A stretch of 61,372 nucleotides of DNA from a virus, in IMG/VR virus record IMGVR_UViG_3300025030_000109, positions 1-61,372 of that record; one strand, given 5' to 3'. Positions within the stretch are counted from its first letter, which is position 1. Each line of letters begins with the position of its first letter. The notes beneath the pieces were generated by a model. It was not told the origin of the DNA. It saw only the letters and a program-made list of their open reading frames with translations, and searched no databases. Made by a program: the position numbers and the translations under genes. Below are positions 35,024-42,625 of the stretch, piece by piece.

Positions 35024-35037
35024 GGCGCTTTCGCGCC
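35024..35037 (-). promoter_or_regulatory. GNRA hairpin in the SSB-like gene leader
   Basis: Read leftward the RNA would be GGCGC-GAAA-GCGCC, a five-pair stem with a stable GNRA loop, placed ten bases before the ribosome site of the SSB-like gene. Such a hairpin could bind the gene's own protein or shield the mRNA 5' end. Confidence 0.4.
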
Positions 35038-35083
35038 TGGTTTAAGTGAATTGGGGCGGGCGAGCGCAGCGCCCCCAACTGAT

Positions 35084-35716
35084 CTAGTTCTTCCTCACCC
35101 CGACCGTCCGGATCGCGGTGTACTTGACGCCCGGGGGCGGAGGGTTCGGCCTGCTGTCGGTCTTCTCATCTTTGTCGCCCATGATTTCGAGGACGCTCGT
35201 CTTCGCCACCCCTTTCGTGATCAGTTCCAGGTGCATGTAGGACTTAATCGCTGCGGCGACCTCCTCAACGGTTGCGCCTGCGCCAGCCAGAGCCATAAGA
35301 TCTTCAAGGTGTTCAGCGACGGGTAACAGGAGCTGGGAGTCTACGACCGCATCCCAGTCCTCCACGGATACGCCTTCTTTCCTCGTCGGGAACACTGTGC
35401 CGAACTCAGTCTTGAAGCCTTTGGACTTCAGCTTGTCCAGCATCTTCAGGAGCCAGGCCTCGATCTCGTTCTGCTTCAGGCCGATGTCCTTCTTCTTGGC
35501 CTCGGCCGCCGCCTTGCCGTCCCGGCCGTTAATGTAGAGGTCGGTAAGGAAGTCGAAAAGCGCGGGGTCGTCCTGCTTCAGCAGGTACGCTTCGCGGTTG
35601 GATTGGAAGGTCTCCAGGGATGCGACGGCACCCGCCGCTGCCTCCTTGATCCGCTTGATACGCCCGCGGTCGATGAGGTACTGGTCGATGATTTCCTGGT
35701 TGGTGGGGGTGGTCAT
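35084..35716 (-). CDS. Gp157-like protein
   Basis: A 210-residue protein: an N-terminal helical region (NQEIIDQYLIDRGRIKRIKE), a long coiled coil (AAAEAKKKDIGLKQNEIEAWLLK), then a short beta hairpin with FKTEFGTVFPTRK and VSVEDWDAVV, the form of phage Gp157-type proteins found next to SSB and recombination genes. The C-terminal 60 residues are extra. Chosen start has GGGGGTG before it and overlaps the Nmad5 stop; the longer frame lies within that gene. It may help recombination or resistance; function is not established. Confidence 0.6.
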   Translation of the reverse strand: MTTPTNQEIIDQYLIDRGRIKRIKEAAAGAVASLETFQSNREAYLLKQDDPALFDFLTDLYINGRDGKAAAEAKKKDIGLKQNEIEAWLLKMLDKLKSKGFKTEFGTVFPTRKEGVSVEDWDAVVDSQLLLPVAEHLEDLMALAGAGATVEEVAAAIKSYMHLELITKGVAKTSVLEIMGDKDEKTDSRPNPPPPGVKYTAIRTVGVRKN

Positions 35717-36249
35717 TTCGCACCCCCGGAGAACTCCTGAATCATCTTGTTGAGGTCCTCGGTGAGCGGCACGGGGAGATTCTTGATCTCGCCCTTCGGC
35801 ACGAACTCCTCGACCTCCGGCCACACAGCGAGAAGCTGCTTGTCGGTAGTGATGGTGGAGAGCAGCGAGTTGATTTGCGAGCGGAGCAGTTTGCGATCCT
35901 TGTCAACAGCATCTTGGAGCAGGTTGATCTCCTCGAATCGCTTGGTCAGGGGGTCGTCAGTGCCGAAGCGCAAGCGCTGCTCCCAAGCGCGGTAGCCGTG
36001 CGGGCGCTCGGTGGCGAGCGGGAGATTGGCGGTCTGCCCTCCGAAGTAGCAACGCATGTCTGCGCTCAACCTCGCCACGCCTTTCGGCAAGCCTTTGAGC
36101 AGGTCCACCATGTGGGCTCCCTGCGAAGCGTATGCCTGCTCCGCGAGCATCTGGCGCATCGTTGCGAGGGACTCCTCCCTGCCGCTGAAGGTCTTATCCA
36201 GCACCGTGTCGCGGAGCGTCTGTTTCTGGGTTTCGGTGAAGCGGGCCAT
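35713..36249 (-). CDS. Nmad5 family protein (nucleotide-modification associated)
   Basis: A 178-residue protein that matches what I know of the Nmad5 family: an N-terminal TETQKQTLRDTVLDKTF, KGLPKGVARLSADMRCYFGG in the middle, and LLSTITTDKQLLAVWPEVEEF then LPVPLTEDLNKMI at the end. The family was named from its association with modified-nucleotide systems of phages; no reaction is proven. AAAGGAGG precedes the ATG and a repeated-type promoter lies directly upstream, so it begins a transcription unit with Gp157-like and SSB-like genes. Confidence 0.75.
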   Translation of the reverse strand: MARFTETQKQTLRDTVLDKTFSGREESLATMRQMLAEQAYASQGAHMVDLLKGLPKGVARLSADMRCYFGGQTANLPLATERPHGYRAWEQRLRFGTDDPLTKRFEEINLLQDAVDKDRKLLRSQINSLLSTITTDKQLLAVWPEVEEFVPKGEIKNLPVPLTEDLNKMIQEFSGGAK

Positions 36250-36279
36250 CTCGCTACCTCCTTTTGAAGTGTTAAATTC

Positions 36280-36319
36280 TTTATATCAGTCTTTATTTGC
36301 CGCGTCAAGAACTTTATTT
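36280..36319 (-). promoter_or_regulatory. Early promoter, conserved phage type
   Basis: Read leftward: AATAAAGTTC, -35 TTGACG (36308-36303), 17 bases, -10 TATAAA (36285-36280), 30 bases before the Nmad5 gene. Confidence 0.75.
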
Positions 36320-37904
36320 AAGATTCTTTTCCGAGCTTCAGCAGCCCCAAGACCACGTCTTGCAGACGACCCTTCTCCCGCACCACTGAGTAGATCCTGC
36401 GCTCTGTGGGTGTTGCAGAGATATGCATGATGTCGATCTTGGACTTCTGCCCTCCGCCGTCGATGCGGCAGCAGGCCTGGGTGTAGATCTCGTTCGAAGT
36501 GATGGGCGCCCCCCAGACTATGAGCGACGCGGCGGTGAGCTCCAAACCGTGCGACATGCACTGCGGGTGTGCGACGAGGACGTGCGGCGCCTTCTTGGTC
36601 TGGAAATCGGCGAAGATCTGGTTCCGCTTGCCAGCGGAGACCGACCCATCCACGATCTCGACGGTCCACTTTTTCTTCAGCTCCAAGGCGATGGCGTTCA
36701 GCGCCCCAGTGAAGGGGAGGAACACGATGACCTTCTCGCCGTTGTTTTCCTCGATGGCTTCTTCCAGGACTTTCATTCGTGGGCCGAAGTCCAGGCGGAG
36801 AAACTCGCCGTTCGCACCGTAGACGCAGCCGCAGGCTGCCTGCACCACCTTGCTGATCAGCACCGCAGCATTCACCGCCGTCACGGTCGACCCATCGATC
36901 TCGGTGGTTGCCTCGCGCAAGAGCTTCGTGATGTGGTGCTTCTGCTCCGGAGAGAGCTCGGCATGTCTCTCAATCAGGCAGGGCTCCATGTCAGTGACCG
37001 TGGAGCGGTCGAACCTGATGGATGGCGAGAGCACCCGTGCGACGGTCTGCTCCGATCCCTGCCGCGGGACCCAGCGGAAAGGACCGAACTGCTGCATGGT
37101 GAGATCCTTAAAAGCGGTGAAGCTCTGTCCTCTGACGCTCTCAGGGCGTACCAGCCTGGCCTGACCATAGGCATCGGTCGGCTCGTTGCTTGTGGGCGTC
37201 CCTGTGAGCCCCCAGCACCAGGTGTAGACCCCGCGGTTGTTCACCACGGCGTTCATCGCTTTCCACCGCTTGGTCTTCGCGTTCCGGAAGACTGCCACTT
37301 CATCAATCACGATCAGGTCTATGTCACCTCGCGCCATGATCTCCTTCTGGACGATCTCGACCCCGTCGTGATTTATTACGTACAGGTCCATGCTCTTATC
37401 CGCAAGCAGTTTCCTCCGCTTCTCTGCTGACCCATGCAGCACGGCGAAACGCTTCCCGGGGAAGTTCATGAAGATCTCGTCGCCCCAGGCTCGCTCCAGT
37501 GTGGAGAGCGGTGCCACGACCAGGACCTTGTTCAGGACCCCGATCTGCTGGAGGTAGTCAACGGCCCAGAGCGTCGAGAGGGTCTTGCCGGTCCTTGGAC
37601 TATTGTGACAATGTCCTCTCGGGTTCAGCGTGAAATAGGCGCTGGTCGTGATCTGGTGTGGCCGAGGCTTGCGGCCCGGTATGATCGGCCAGTTATAAAC
37701 GGCCTCTATCGGACTCGGCGCCTCGATCCCCAGGTTCCTGAGAATCCTTGCGGCCTCCAGTGTCAGGGGCGCGGCGCCTAAGACCCCGATGGGTGACTCT
37801 GCGAACCGGACGGTCGGGATGCAGGCTCGTACCTGTTTGGCCTGCGCCAGGTCGGCGGGCTTGAAAACTATCTGAGAACCGACGATGCGAGGAGCAAAGG
37901 TCAT
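36318..37904 (-). CDS. SNF2-type DNA helicase/translocase
   Basis: A 528-residue superfamily 2 protein. It has a Walker A-like SPRTGKT near residue 100, motif II as VIDEVA near 205 (Asp-Glu with Val-Ala in place of Ala-His), GLTGTPTSN as motif III, and a second RecA-like domain with VIFLPFTGALN (here KVIVFLPF) and QACCRIDGGGQ as motif VI. Phage SNF2 proteins move along duplex DNA in replication, recombination or removal of bound proteins. ATG at 37904 has GAGGAAC upstream and overlaps the previous stop; the frame further upstream is inside that gene. Confidence 0.85.
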   Translation of the reverse strand: MTFAPRIVGSQIVFKPADLAQAKQVRACIPTVRFAESPIGVLGAAPLTLEAARILRNLGIEAPSPIEAVYNWPIIPGRKPRPHQITTSAYFTLNPRGHCHNSPRTGKTLSTLWAVDYLQQIGVLNKVLVVAPLSTLERAWGDEIFMNFPGKRFAVLHGSAEKRRKLLADKSMDLYVINHDGVEIVQKEIMARGDIDLIVIDEVAVFRNAKTKRWKAMNAVVNNRGVYTWCWGLTGTPTSNEPTDAYGQARLVRPESVRGQSFTAFKDLTMQQFGPFRWVPRQGSEQTVARVLSPSIRFDRSTVTDMEPCLIERHAELSPEQKHHITKLLREATTEIDGSTVTAVNAAVLISKVVQAACGCVYGANGEFLRLDFGPRMKVLEEAIEENNGEKVIVFLPFTGALNAIALELKKKWTVEIVDGSVSAGKRNQIFADFQTKKAPHVLVAHPQCMSHGLELTAASLIVWGAPITSNEIYTQACCRIDGGGQKSKIDIMHISATPTERRIYSVVREKGRLQDVVLGLLKLGKES

Positions 37905-38209
37905 GGGCGTTCCTCGATCAAGCAGAGGATGAGCCGTAAGCACTCTTTGAGATCTTCCATACTTTTCAACGTCTCTATTGATGTTCTCACCGCATCTATT
38001 TCAGCTTCGTGCTCGGCTAGTGCTGTTTGTTCGGCGGTCTGCTCCATACCTTCCTGCTCGCGCCTGAATGCCTCTTTCCACTGGAACTCATCGCTTGTGC
38101 CCCGGTACTCCCGAGGCATGTTGTGGATTGACTGCCCGTTTCTCGCTGCCATCGCAGCGTTATTCCGGACCAGTTCTACCTCCCTACGACGTTCATCTCG
38201 TCTGGACAT
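37901..38209 (-). CDS. Charged helical protein before the helicase
   Basis: A 102-residue, highly charged protein starting MSRRDERRREVELVRNN. The second half is a long helix with heptads (HEAEIDAVRTSIETLKSM) and a Cys pair near the C-terminus (LRLILCLIEE). Start overlaps the end of the Cys-rich gene before it, stop overlaps the helicase ATG, so it is translationally coupled on both sides. No family recognised; a helicase partner is possible. Confidence 0.6.
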   Translation of the reverse strand: MSRRDERRREVELVRNNAAMAARNGQSIHNMPREYRGTSDEFQWKEAFRREQEGMEQTAEQTALAEHEAEIDAVRTSIETLKSMEDLKECLRLILCLIEERP

Positions 38210-38348
38210 CTTCTGCCCCCACACACTTAGTATCCCGCTCCTTCTTGTGGCAGAAAGCGTCGTTGCAACTTTTGTCGCACTCGTGAGGGAAGGCTTGGAT
38301 GCAGCCCGTCACCTCGCACGCCTCGTCAGTCTCGGCGCAGATTCTCAT
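38193..38348 (-). CDS. Cys-rich small protein
   Basis: A 51-residue protein with Cys at 4, 11, 16, 24, 28, 33 and 42 and His at 22 and 34, enough for one or two zinc sites (HECDKSCNDAFCHKK). The ATG overlaps the stop of the zinc-finger gene before it (ATGA). Coding support comes from coupling on both sides rather than from a known family. Confidence 0.55.
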   Translation of the reverse strand: MRICAETDEACEVTGCIQAFPHECDKSCNDAFCHKKERDTKCVGAEDVQTR

Positions 38349-38617
38349 AGCAGATACCCCTCTTTCCGCATCTGCTTCCGCAAGCGCAGTCGCGCAAAAT
38401 ACTTGGCCTGTTCGTCCTTCAAGTTCGCCGTATTGCAGGCGGTAGAGCAGAAGCTGCCGACGCTGGCGAGGTGTACCTGGTCAGAAGCCTTGAAAATGAA
38501 CTCCGAACCACACTTCTTGCAGACCCGCTGCTCGTCGGCGTAGATGTGCGCTGGACTCCGGTCGCTTTTGATCTTGATCGGTTTAGGTTCCTCGGCCCGG
38601 CGGTGCGGGCCACTCAT
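38345..38617 (-). CDS. Zinc-finger protein
   Basis: A 90-residue protein with CKKCG near residue 33 and CSTAC near 56, a Cys4 finger with a 20-residue loop, followed by a basic helix (AKYFARLRLRKQMRKEG). The first 25 residues are basic and Pro-rich. GGAGG precedes the chosen ATG; the upstream frame lies in the membrane-protein gene. It likely binds nucleic acid. Confidence 0.65.
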   Translation of the reverse strand: MSGPHRRAEEPKPIKIKSDRSPAHIYADEQRVCKKCGSEFIFKASDQVHLASVGSFCSTACNTANLKDEQAKYFARLRLRKQMRKEGYLL

Positions 38618-38823
38618 CTCGCCCTCCGGGCCGCCTCGCGCCGCATCTCCGCGGCGTCGAAGTTCTCCGGCGAGGGGATCGGGGAGCGGCACACATCGAT
38701 GGCGACGATAAGGGTGAGCAGCAGGAGAACGAAGACTGCAGCGAAGATCCTGGTGTTCCGTCTGCGCGCTGCTCGCAACAGCTCGGCACGCTGGGCGCGG
38801 TATTCTGTAAGTGCGTCGTGCAT
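38614..38823 (-). CDS. Small single-span membrane protein
   Basis: A 69-residue protein with a basic N-terminal helix, one span (FAAVFVLLLLTLIVAIDV, residues 28-45) and a charged C-terminal helix. AGGAGG precedes the ATG and a repeated-type promoter lies 30 bases upstream, so it opens the unit that leads to the helicase. Early timing speaks against a lysis role; it may alter the host membrane or anchor replication. Confidence 0.65.
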   Translation of the reverse strand: MHDALTEYRAQRAELLRAARRRNTRIFAAVFVLLLLTLIVAIDVCRSPIPSPENFDAAEMRREAARRAR

Positions 38824-38855
38824 GGTGGGCCTCCTAAATGCATATCAGTGATCTG

Positions 38856-38895
38856 AATTTACTTCAGACGCTCCCTTTTGTCAAGAACTTTATTT
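38856..38895 (-). promoter_or_regulatory. Early promoter, conserved phage type
   Basis: Read leftward: AATAAAGTTC, -35 TTGACA (38884-38879), 17 bases, -10 TAAATT (38861-38856). It overlaps the 3' end of the VRR-NUC gene. Confidence 0.75.
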
Positions 38896-39238
38896 CAGCA
38901 TCTACTTTTTTCCTCCAGGTCTCCACAAAGACCAGGTCCTCCACGCAGCGCACCACGAAAGCAACGGCGCCGGTGGTGTTGATTGCCTTGAGCTGATGCG
39001 CTTGGAGCGGGGTCGGATCTTTCCCCAGAACCTTGGTCTCGATGGTGAAGAAACGGCCGCGGTAGTGACCGTGGATATCGGGCTGGCCCATCACACCTTG
39101 GAAGGCGGGGACTGGGAAGTGAAACCAACCTGTGTGCTGCTCGGTAACCTTGACGGCGTCCTTGGAAGCACACAGGCCGATCCCTGTGAGGTAGGTGCGG
39201 CAGGCGTCTTTGACTCTTCCTTCAGGGGTCTTGCTCAT
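38864..39238 (-). CDS. VRR-NUC nuclease
   Basis: A 124-residue PD-(D/E)xK nuclease of the VRR-NUC type: GQPDIHG gives Asp54, IETK gives Glu67 and Lys69, and TPLQ gives Gln79. Stand-alone phage members cut branched DNA such as Holliday junctions and help resolve replication forks before packaging. Its start overlaps the ThyX stop by four bases and has no strong ribosome site of its own, so translation is probably coupled. Confidence 0.85.
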   Translation of the reverse strand: MSKTPEGRVKDACRTYLTGIGLCASKDAVKVTEQHTGWFHFPVPAFQGVMGQPDIHGHYRGRFFTIETKVLGKDPTPLQAHQLKAINTTGAVAFVVRCVEDLVFVETWRKKVDAEIKFLTKGSV

Positions 39239-39867
39239 ACCAGATCATCAAAGACGACCAGCACTCGCCGCATCATCTCCGCCAGGAGAGGTATTGCAAC
39301 CTCCCTCATCTGAGGGTGGGCTGCCGGCGCCGTGCGCAGCTTGAAGAAGTGCCGCCACTCCCTGAAGTTGGCAGTCATGACGATCTCGGTCTTGAGGCTG
39401 TTCGGGAGGACGGAGCGTGCCTGCTCAGGGCGCCAACCCTGATCGCGCAGGGTCTTGTACGCTATCTCAGCGTTGAGCATGTGATTGAACCACATTGCCC
39501 CGGGGATGTCGCGTATCTCGACCCTCTCGTAGTCGCCCGGTGCCGCATCACACCAGGGCGGAATCACAAAGGCTACATGCCCGCCCTCATAGTCACAGTA
39601 CCGGGTACTCTCCTGGCTGTAACTGGCGATCCTATGCCGCACGATCTCATGACTTACACCGCGGTCCACGATGAACCTGACGGTCGCGCTGGCGTGCTCC
39701 AGGACCGTCTCGTGACCCTGCTTGATGATCTTGGCGGCGAATGCGGGAGCGGAGGACTCGCTCATCTTCTCCTCGCTCTTGTAGCAGGTCCTGCCGGCCA
39801 CCTCGATGAGTTGTAGGGCATTCGGGGTGATGGTGAGGATCTCGGACGAAGGCTTAACGAGGAGCAT
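39235..39867 (-). CDS. thyX: Flavin-dependent thymidylate synthase
   Basis: A 210-residue ThyX with the signature RHRIASYSQESTRY (residues 77-90), matching RHR-x7-S-x-RY. It makes dTMP from dUMP using methylene-tetrahydrofolate, FAD and NADPH, giving the phage its own thymidylate supply. GGAGG precedes the ATG, which overlaps the kinase gene by 14 bases. Together with the kinase and Nudix genes it forms a nucleotide-supply set. Some phage ThyX relatives make modified pyrimidines; nothing here proves that. Confidence 0.93.
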   Translation of the reverse strand: MLLVKPSSEILTITPNALQLIEVAGRTCYKSEEKMSESSAPAFAAKIIKQGHETVLEHASATVRFIVDRGVSHEIVRHRIASYSQESTRYCDYEGGHVAFVIPPWCDAAPGDYERVEIRDIPGAMWFNHMLNAEIAYKTLRDQGWRPEQARSVLPNSLKTEIVMTANFREWRHFFKLRTAPAAHPQMREVAIPLLAEMMRRVLVVFDDLV

Positions 39868-40387
39868 GGTTGAGCCTCCTGTGGTCCTCTGCGAGGACGC
39901 GAGCGAACTGCGCGGCGTACTGGTCCAGATCCTCCAGCGACCCGTTGTTGTCGACGTAGGTGGTGTAGGGGTGGTTCTCCACGTTCTTGTCGGCGTGGTT
40001 GCCGAAGACGTTCACGCCGTCCCGAGAGACCAGCACTGAGATCGAGCCTTCATGCGCCTCAAGGAACTTGGCGATCTCCTGCGGCTCCCGGATGTGGAAG
40101 AACATGACGTCGAGGTTTCGCTCGGCGATCAACCCTGACATGAACTTCATCGGGCCGTCGAACACCTGCGTCGAGAGGTCTTTCAGGTCGGAAAGGAACT
40201 GACGGCCTCTCTCGTCCTTCACCTCGTCCCAGCCGAGGATGCGCGCAGCGCGCTTCACCTGGTCGACGCTTGAGTGGTTGCTGGAGGTCAGGTTCTCCCC
40301 CTGTAGATGCTCCCTCACCATCTCCACGAATGTGTCCTTCCCCGTCCCTCCTGCGCCGTTGATCACAACGGCAAGTGTCTTCCCCAT
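39854..40387 (-). CDS. P-loop deoxynucleotide kinase-like protein
   Basis: A 177-residue protein that begins MGKTLAVVINGAGGTGKDTF, a Walker A loop right at the start, and has later FHIREPQEIAKF typical of nucleoside-monophosphate kinase-like proteins. It would phosphorylate a dNMP, possibly a modified one, for the polymerase. AGGAGG abuts the ATG with no spacer, an unusual arrangement that suggests low or controlled expression. It shares 14 bases with thyX. Confidence 0.75.
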   Translation of the reverse strand: MGKTLAVVINGAGGTGKDTFVEMVREHLQGENLTSSNHSSVDQVKRAARILGWDEVKDERGRQFLSDLKDLSTQVFDGPMKFMSGLIAERNLDVMFFHIREPQEIAKFLEAHEGSISVLVSRDGVNVFGNHADKNVENHPYTTYVDNNGSLEDLDQYAAQFARVLAEDHRRLNHAPR

Positions 40388-40415
40388 CCCATCCTCCTGT
40401 TGGTAAGTTGATAAC

Positions 40416-40586
40416 TTATGTGGATAACTTCTTGCGGTCGCTTTTCTTCACCCGGCGACTCTGCTTCCTGATCGTCGGTCGGAGTGCGCCCAGCATGTCC
40501 AGCTCCCTCCTCTGCTCCGGCGAGACGCTCCCCAGGATCGGACCCAGGGAACGCAGTTCGCGGGTTACTTCGTCGTCTTCAGTCAT
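40416..40586 (-). CDS. Small basic protein
   Basis: A 56-residue protein with an acidic N-terminus (MTEDDEVTREL) and a very basic end (RKQSRRVKKSDRKKL). AAGGAGA lies seven bases before the ATG. It overlaps the HNH-AP2 endonuclease by eight bases. It may bind nucleic acid; no family recognised. Confidence 0.6.
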   Translation of the reverse strand: MTEDDEVTRELRSLGPILGSVSPEQRRELDMLGALRPTIRKQSRRVKKSDRKKLST

Positions 40587-41091
40587 TCATGCTTCTCCTT
40601 TCGTAGTAAGCACCCTCGTAGTCGGGGTGAAAGTTGGGGCAGGCGAACTCTCCAAAGAGTTCCCGAGCCTTGCGGTCGTAAGCAAAAGCTGCTTCTATGG
40701 TGGATAGGTATTCCCCAATGTGGGCCTGTTTTCCAGCGTGTGTAATTCTCGCTTCCCACTTTAGGCCGCCTTTCCGTGCGTGGACACCTTTTAGCTTGTG
40801 GGCACTACGTCGACCATTCATCTTATTCTGGCTATTGCTGGCTACACGCAAATTGTGCCGTTGGTTGTTGGTGCCGTCCCCATCTTTGTGGTCGACCAAG
40901 ACTCCATCAGGAGCATCCAAAATCAACCGGTGCATCCTGACCTTGCGACCCACACCTTGCACAAAAATCGTTGTTCGGGCGTACCAGTTGTTGCCGATAC
41001 CTACATAGTGCCACCGGTGCTTGGACACCAAAGCATAATCAGCATCATCTACGAGTGCAATTTTGCCGTGGGTGAGTGGAATTTCTTTCAT
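40579..41091 (-). CDS. HNH-AP2 homing endonuclease
   Basis: A 170-residue protein of the common phage HNH-AP2 type: KIALVDDADYALVSKHRW at the start, HNH core VLVDHKDGDGTNNQRHNLR in the middle, and an AP2 DNA-binding domain (KGVHARKGGLKWEARI, then HIGEYLSTIEAAFAYDRKA). It is a free-standing homing gene placed between the nucleotide kinase and the Cas4/RecB-like nuclease. The ATG overlaps the preceding stop; its GC content is clearly lower than that of its neighbours, a sign of mobility. Confidence 0.9.
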   Translation of the reverse strand: MKEIPLTHGKIALVDDADYALVSKHRWHYVGIGNNWYARTTIFVQGVGRKVRMHRLILDAPDGVLVDHKDGDGTNNQRHNLRVASNSQNKMNGRRSAHKLKGVHARKGGLKWEARITHAGKQAHIGEYLSTIEAAFAYDRKARELFGEFACPNFHPDYEGAYYERRSMND

Positions 41092-42260
41092 GCTTTGCGG
41101 CCGTTGTGGTGGCATGTGAAGTCGTCGCAGTAACCCTTGCAGAGGAAGTTGGGCGTGCAGGGGAAAACTTCGTCCCGGCACGCTATCTCCATACGATCTG
41201 TGATGCAGTCGATCTTGTCCCAGATACCTGGGATGTCGGCCTTAGTGATAGGCTTCTTCAACCCCACCAGAGCCTTTGCAGGGTCGGCCTCTTTTACAAA
41301 GATAAGCTTGCCATCAGCCTCATCAAACTGCTCACCTAAGTGGAGGTCCGCAAGAGCAACCATAACCTCCACTTGGAAGGGGTCGTCCTTAATCTTCCCA
41401 AACTTCCAGTCGATGTAATTGAGTTTACGATCTTTTATGGCCAGTACGTCGCCCCTGCCTCGAATGTGGACAATTTTATTGTCCCACCAGCCGCAGGGTT
41501 TTTTGTCCTTGGTGCAGCATAGTTCTTTCTCGACGTGGATAGTTGCCCCGGAGCGTATGAAGAAGTCACAGTACCGTTTGACCTTGGGGAGGTATGTGGG
41601 GTCGACAGGCAGGCTCTTGCCTTGCGCGTTCAGCAGGTAGTTCTCCGCAGTCTTATGCCCACGGTTCCCGTCTGCCATCGCCTCCGACTCGACGTACTTC
41701 ACGGTCTTGAAATACTTGGATGCAGCCCATTTACGTGCGCAAAGCATAAACTCCGTCATGCCTGTGTAGCTGGTGGCGAAGTGAGGCTGCGGGTCGATGA
41801 GGCGCTTCTTGGCGAGCACCTGCGGCGCGGACGCGACGAGCGCGTCGAGGTTCAGTCCTAAGTCGAGGTCGAGATTCAAAATTTCCTCCTGGGGTTCAAG
41901 ATCATTAAAAACAAGGGGCTCGGTCTGTCCCGAAGGCACCGACCCGTAGACCTCGACCTGAAGGTCTCCTTTCGGGGGTGACTGCAGGTGCTTAGTCCTC
42001 TGGAAATACTCCTGCACTTTAGCCGGTACGGGCCAGGCACCGGGGCGCAGGGTCGCGGTCTGCACGTCCCTCTGCCAGGTGCGCCACAGGTTCACAGGAG
42101 GCAAGGCGTTCGCCCCGCGGCGGTCGGGGCCTGCGACCAGGTAGCCGCAGCGGTCGGAGACGGGCTTCTTGGACTCCAGCACGTCCGGGAAGGTCAGGGT
42201 GTGGAGCAGGACGGAGGCGGCCGGCGCGGTGCGCTCGGGGGGTAGGACTTCGATGGTCAC
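41088..42260 (-). CDS. Cas4/RecB-like exonuclease with Cys cluster
   Basis: A 390-residue protein from a GTG start that overlaps the previous stop (GTGA). The nuclease part lies in the second half: FMLCARKW, GHKTAENYLL, GRGDVLAIKDRKLNYIDWKFG (Asp plus D-x-K type site: GDV and IDWK), then CRDEVFPCTPNFLCKGYC followed by another Cys, fitting an iron-sulfur or zinc staple as in Cas4 and AddB. The first 130 residues are Pro-rich and poorly ordered. It would resect DNA ends for recombination. Confidence 0.8.
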   Translation of the reverse strand: MTIEVLPPERTAPAASVLLHTLTFPDVLESKKPVSDRCGYLVAGPDRRGANALPPVNLWRTWQRDVQTATLRPGAWPVPAKVQEYFQRTKHLQSPPKGDLQVEVYGSVPSGQTEPLVFNDLEPQEEILNLDLDLGLNLDALVASAPQVLAKKRLIDPQPHFATSYTGMTEFMLCARKWAASKYFKTVKYVESEAMADGNRGHKTAENYLLNAQGKSLPVDPTYLPKVKRYCDFFIRSGATIHVEKELCCTKDKKPCGWWDNKIVHIRGRGDVLAIKDRKLNYIDWKFGKIKDDPFQVEVMVALADLHLGEQFDEADGKLIFVKEADPAKALVGLKKPITKADIPGIWDKIDCITDRMEIACRDEVFPCTPNFLCKGYCDDFTCHHNGRKA

Positions 42261-42625
42261 GGCTTCGCCTCCTTCCAGGTGAACGTCACTTTTGCTATGC
42301 CCCAGCAGTTTGCATATGTCTCCTCCTTGCTCACACTCCGCATCACCGGCTGCGGCTTGGGGTGGGTGAAGGTGCCGGTGAGTTTGACTTTTTGATATAA
42401 ATATTTCGCGTGATCAGCAGGCTCTTGCTGATAGATCTCCCCGCGCTGTACCTGCATCCATCTCGTGCCAAGATCAACCTCCACCGTCTCCATCTCGGGC
42501 GGCGGGTTAAGGATGGCGTTAACATCGGCATCAAACTGGAATAGCGCCTCACGATCTCCTAGCGCAAATATTTTGGTTTTGGCTAACTCCACCACTTCCT
42601 TGTACCTCTCTAATTCCGTCTTCAT
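42257..42625 (-). CDS. Conserved small protein between ligase and nuclease
   Basis: A 122-residue protein starting MKTELERYKEVVELAKTKI with GGAGG before the ATG, coupled to the ligase before and the nuclease after by overlapping start and stop codons. An N-terminal helix is followed by beta strands (METVEVDLGTRWMQV, KVTFTWKEAKP). No family recognised; position suggests a repair partner. Confidence 0.6.
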   Translation of the reverse strand: MKTELERYKEVVELAKTKIFALGDREALFQFDADVNAILNPPPEMETVEVDLGTRWMQVQRGEIYQQEPADHAKYLYQKVKLTGTFTHPKPQPVMRSVSKEETYANCWGIAKVTFTWKEAKP

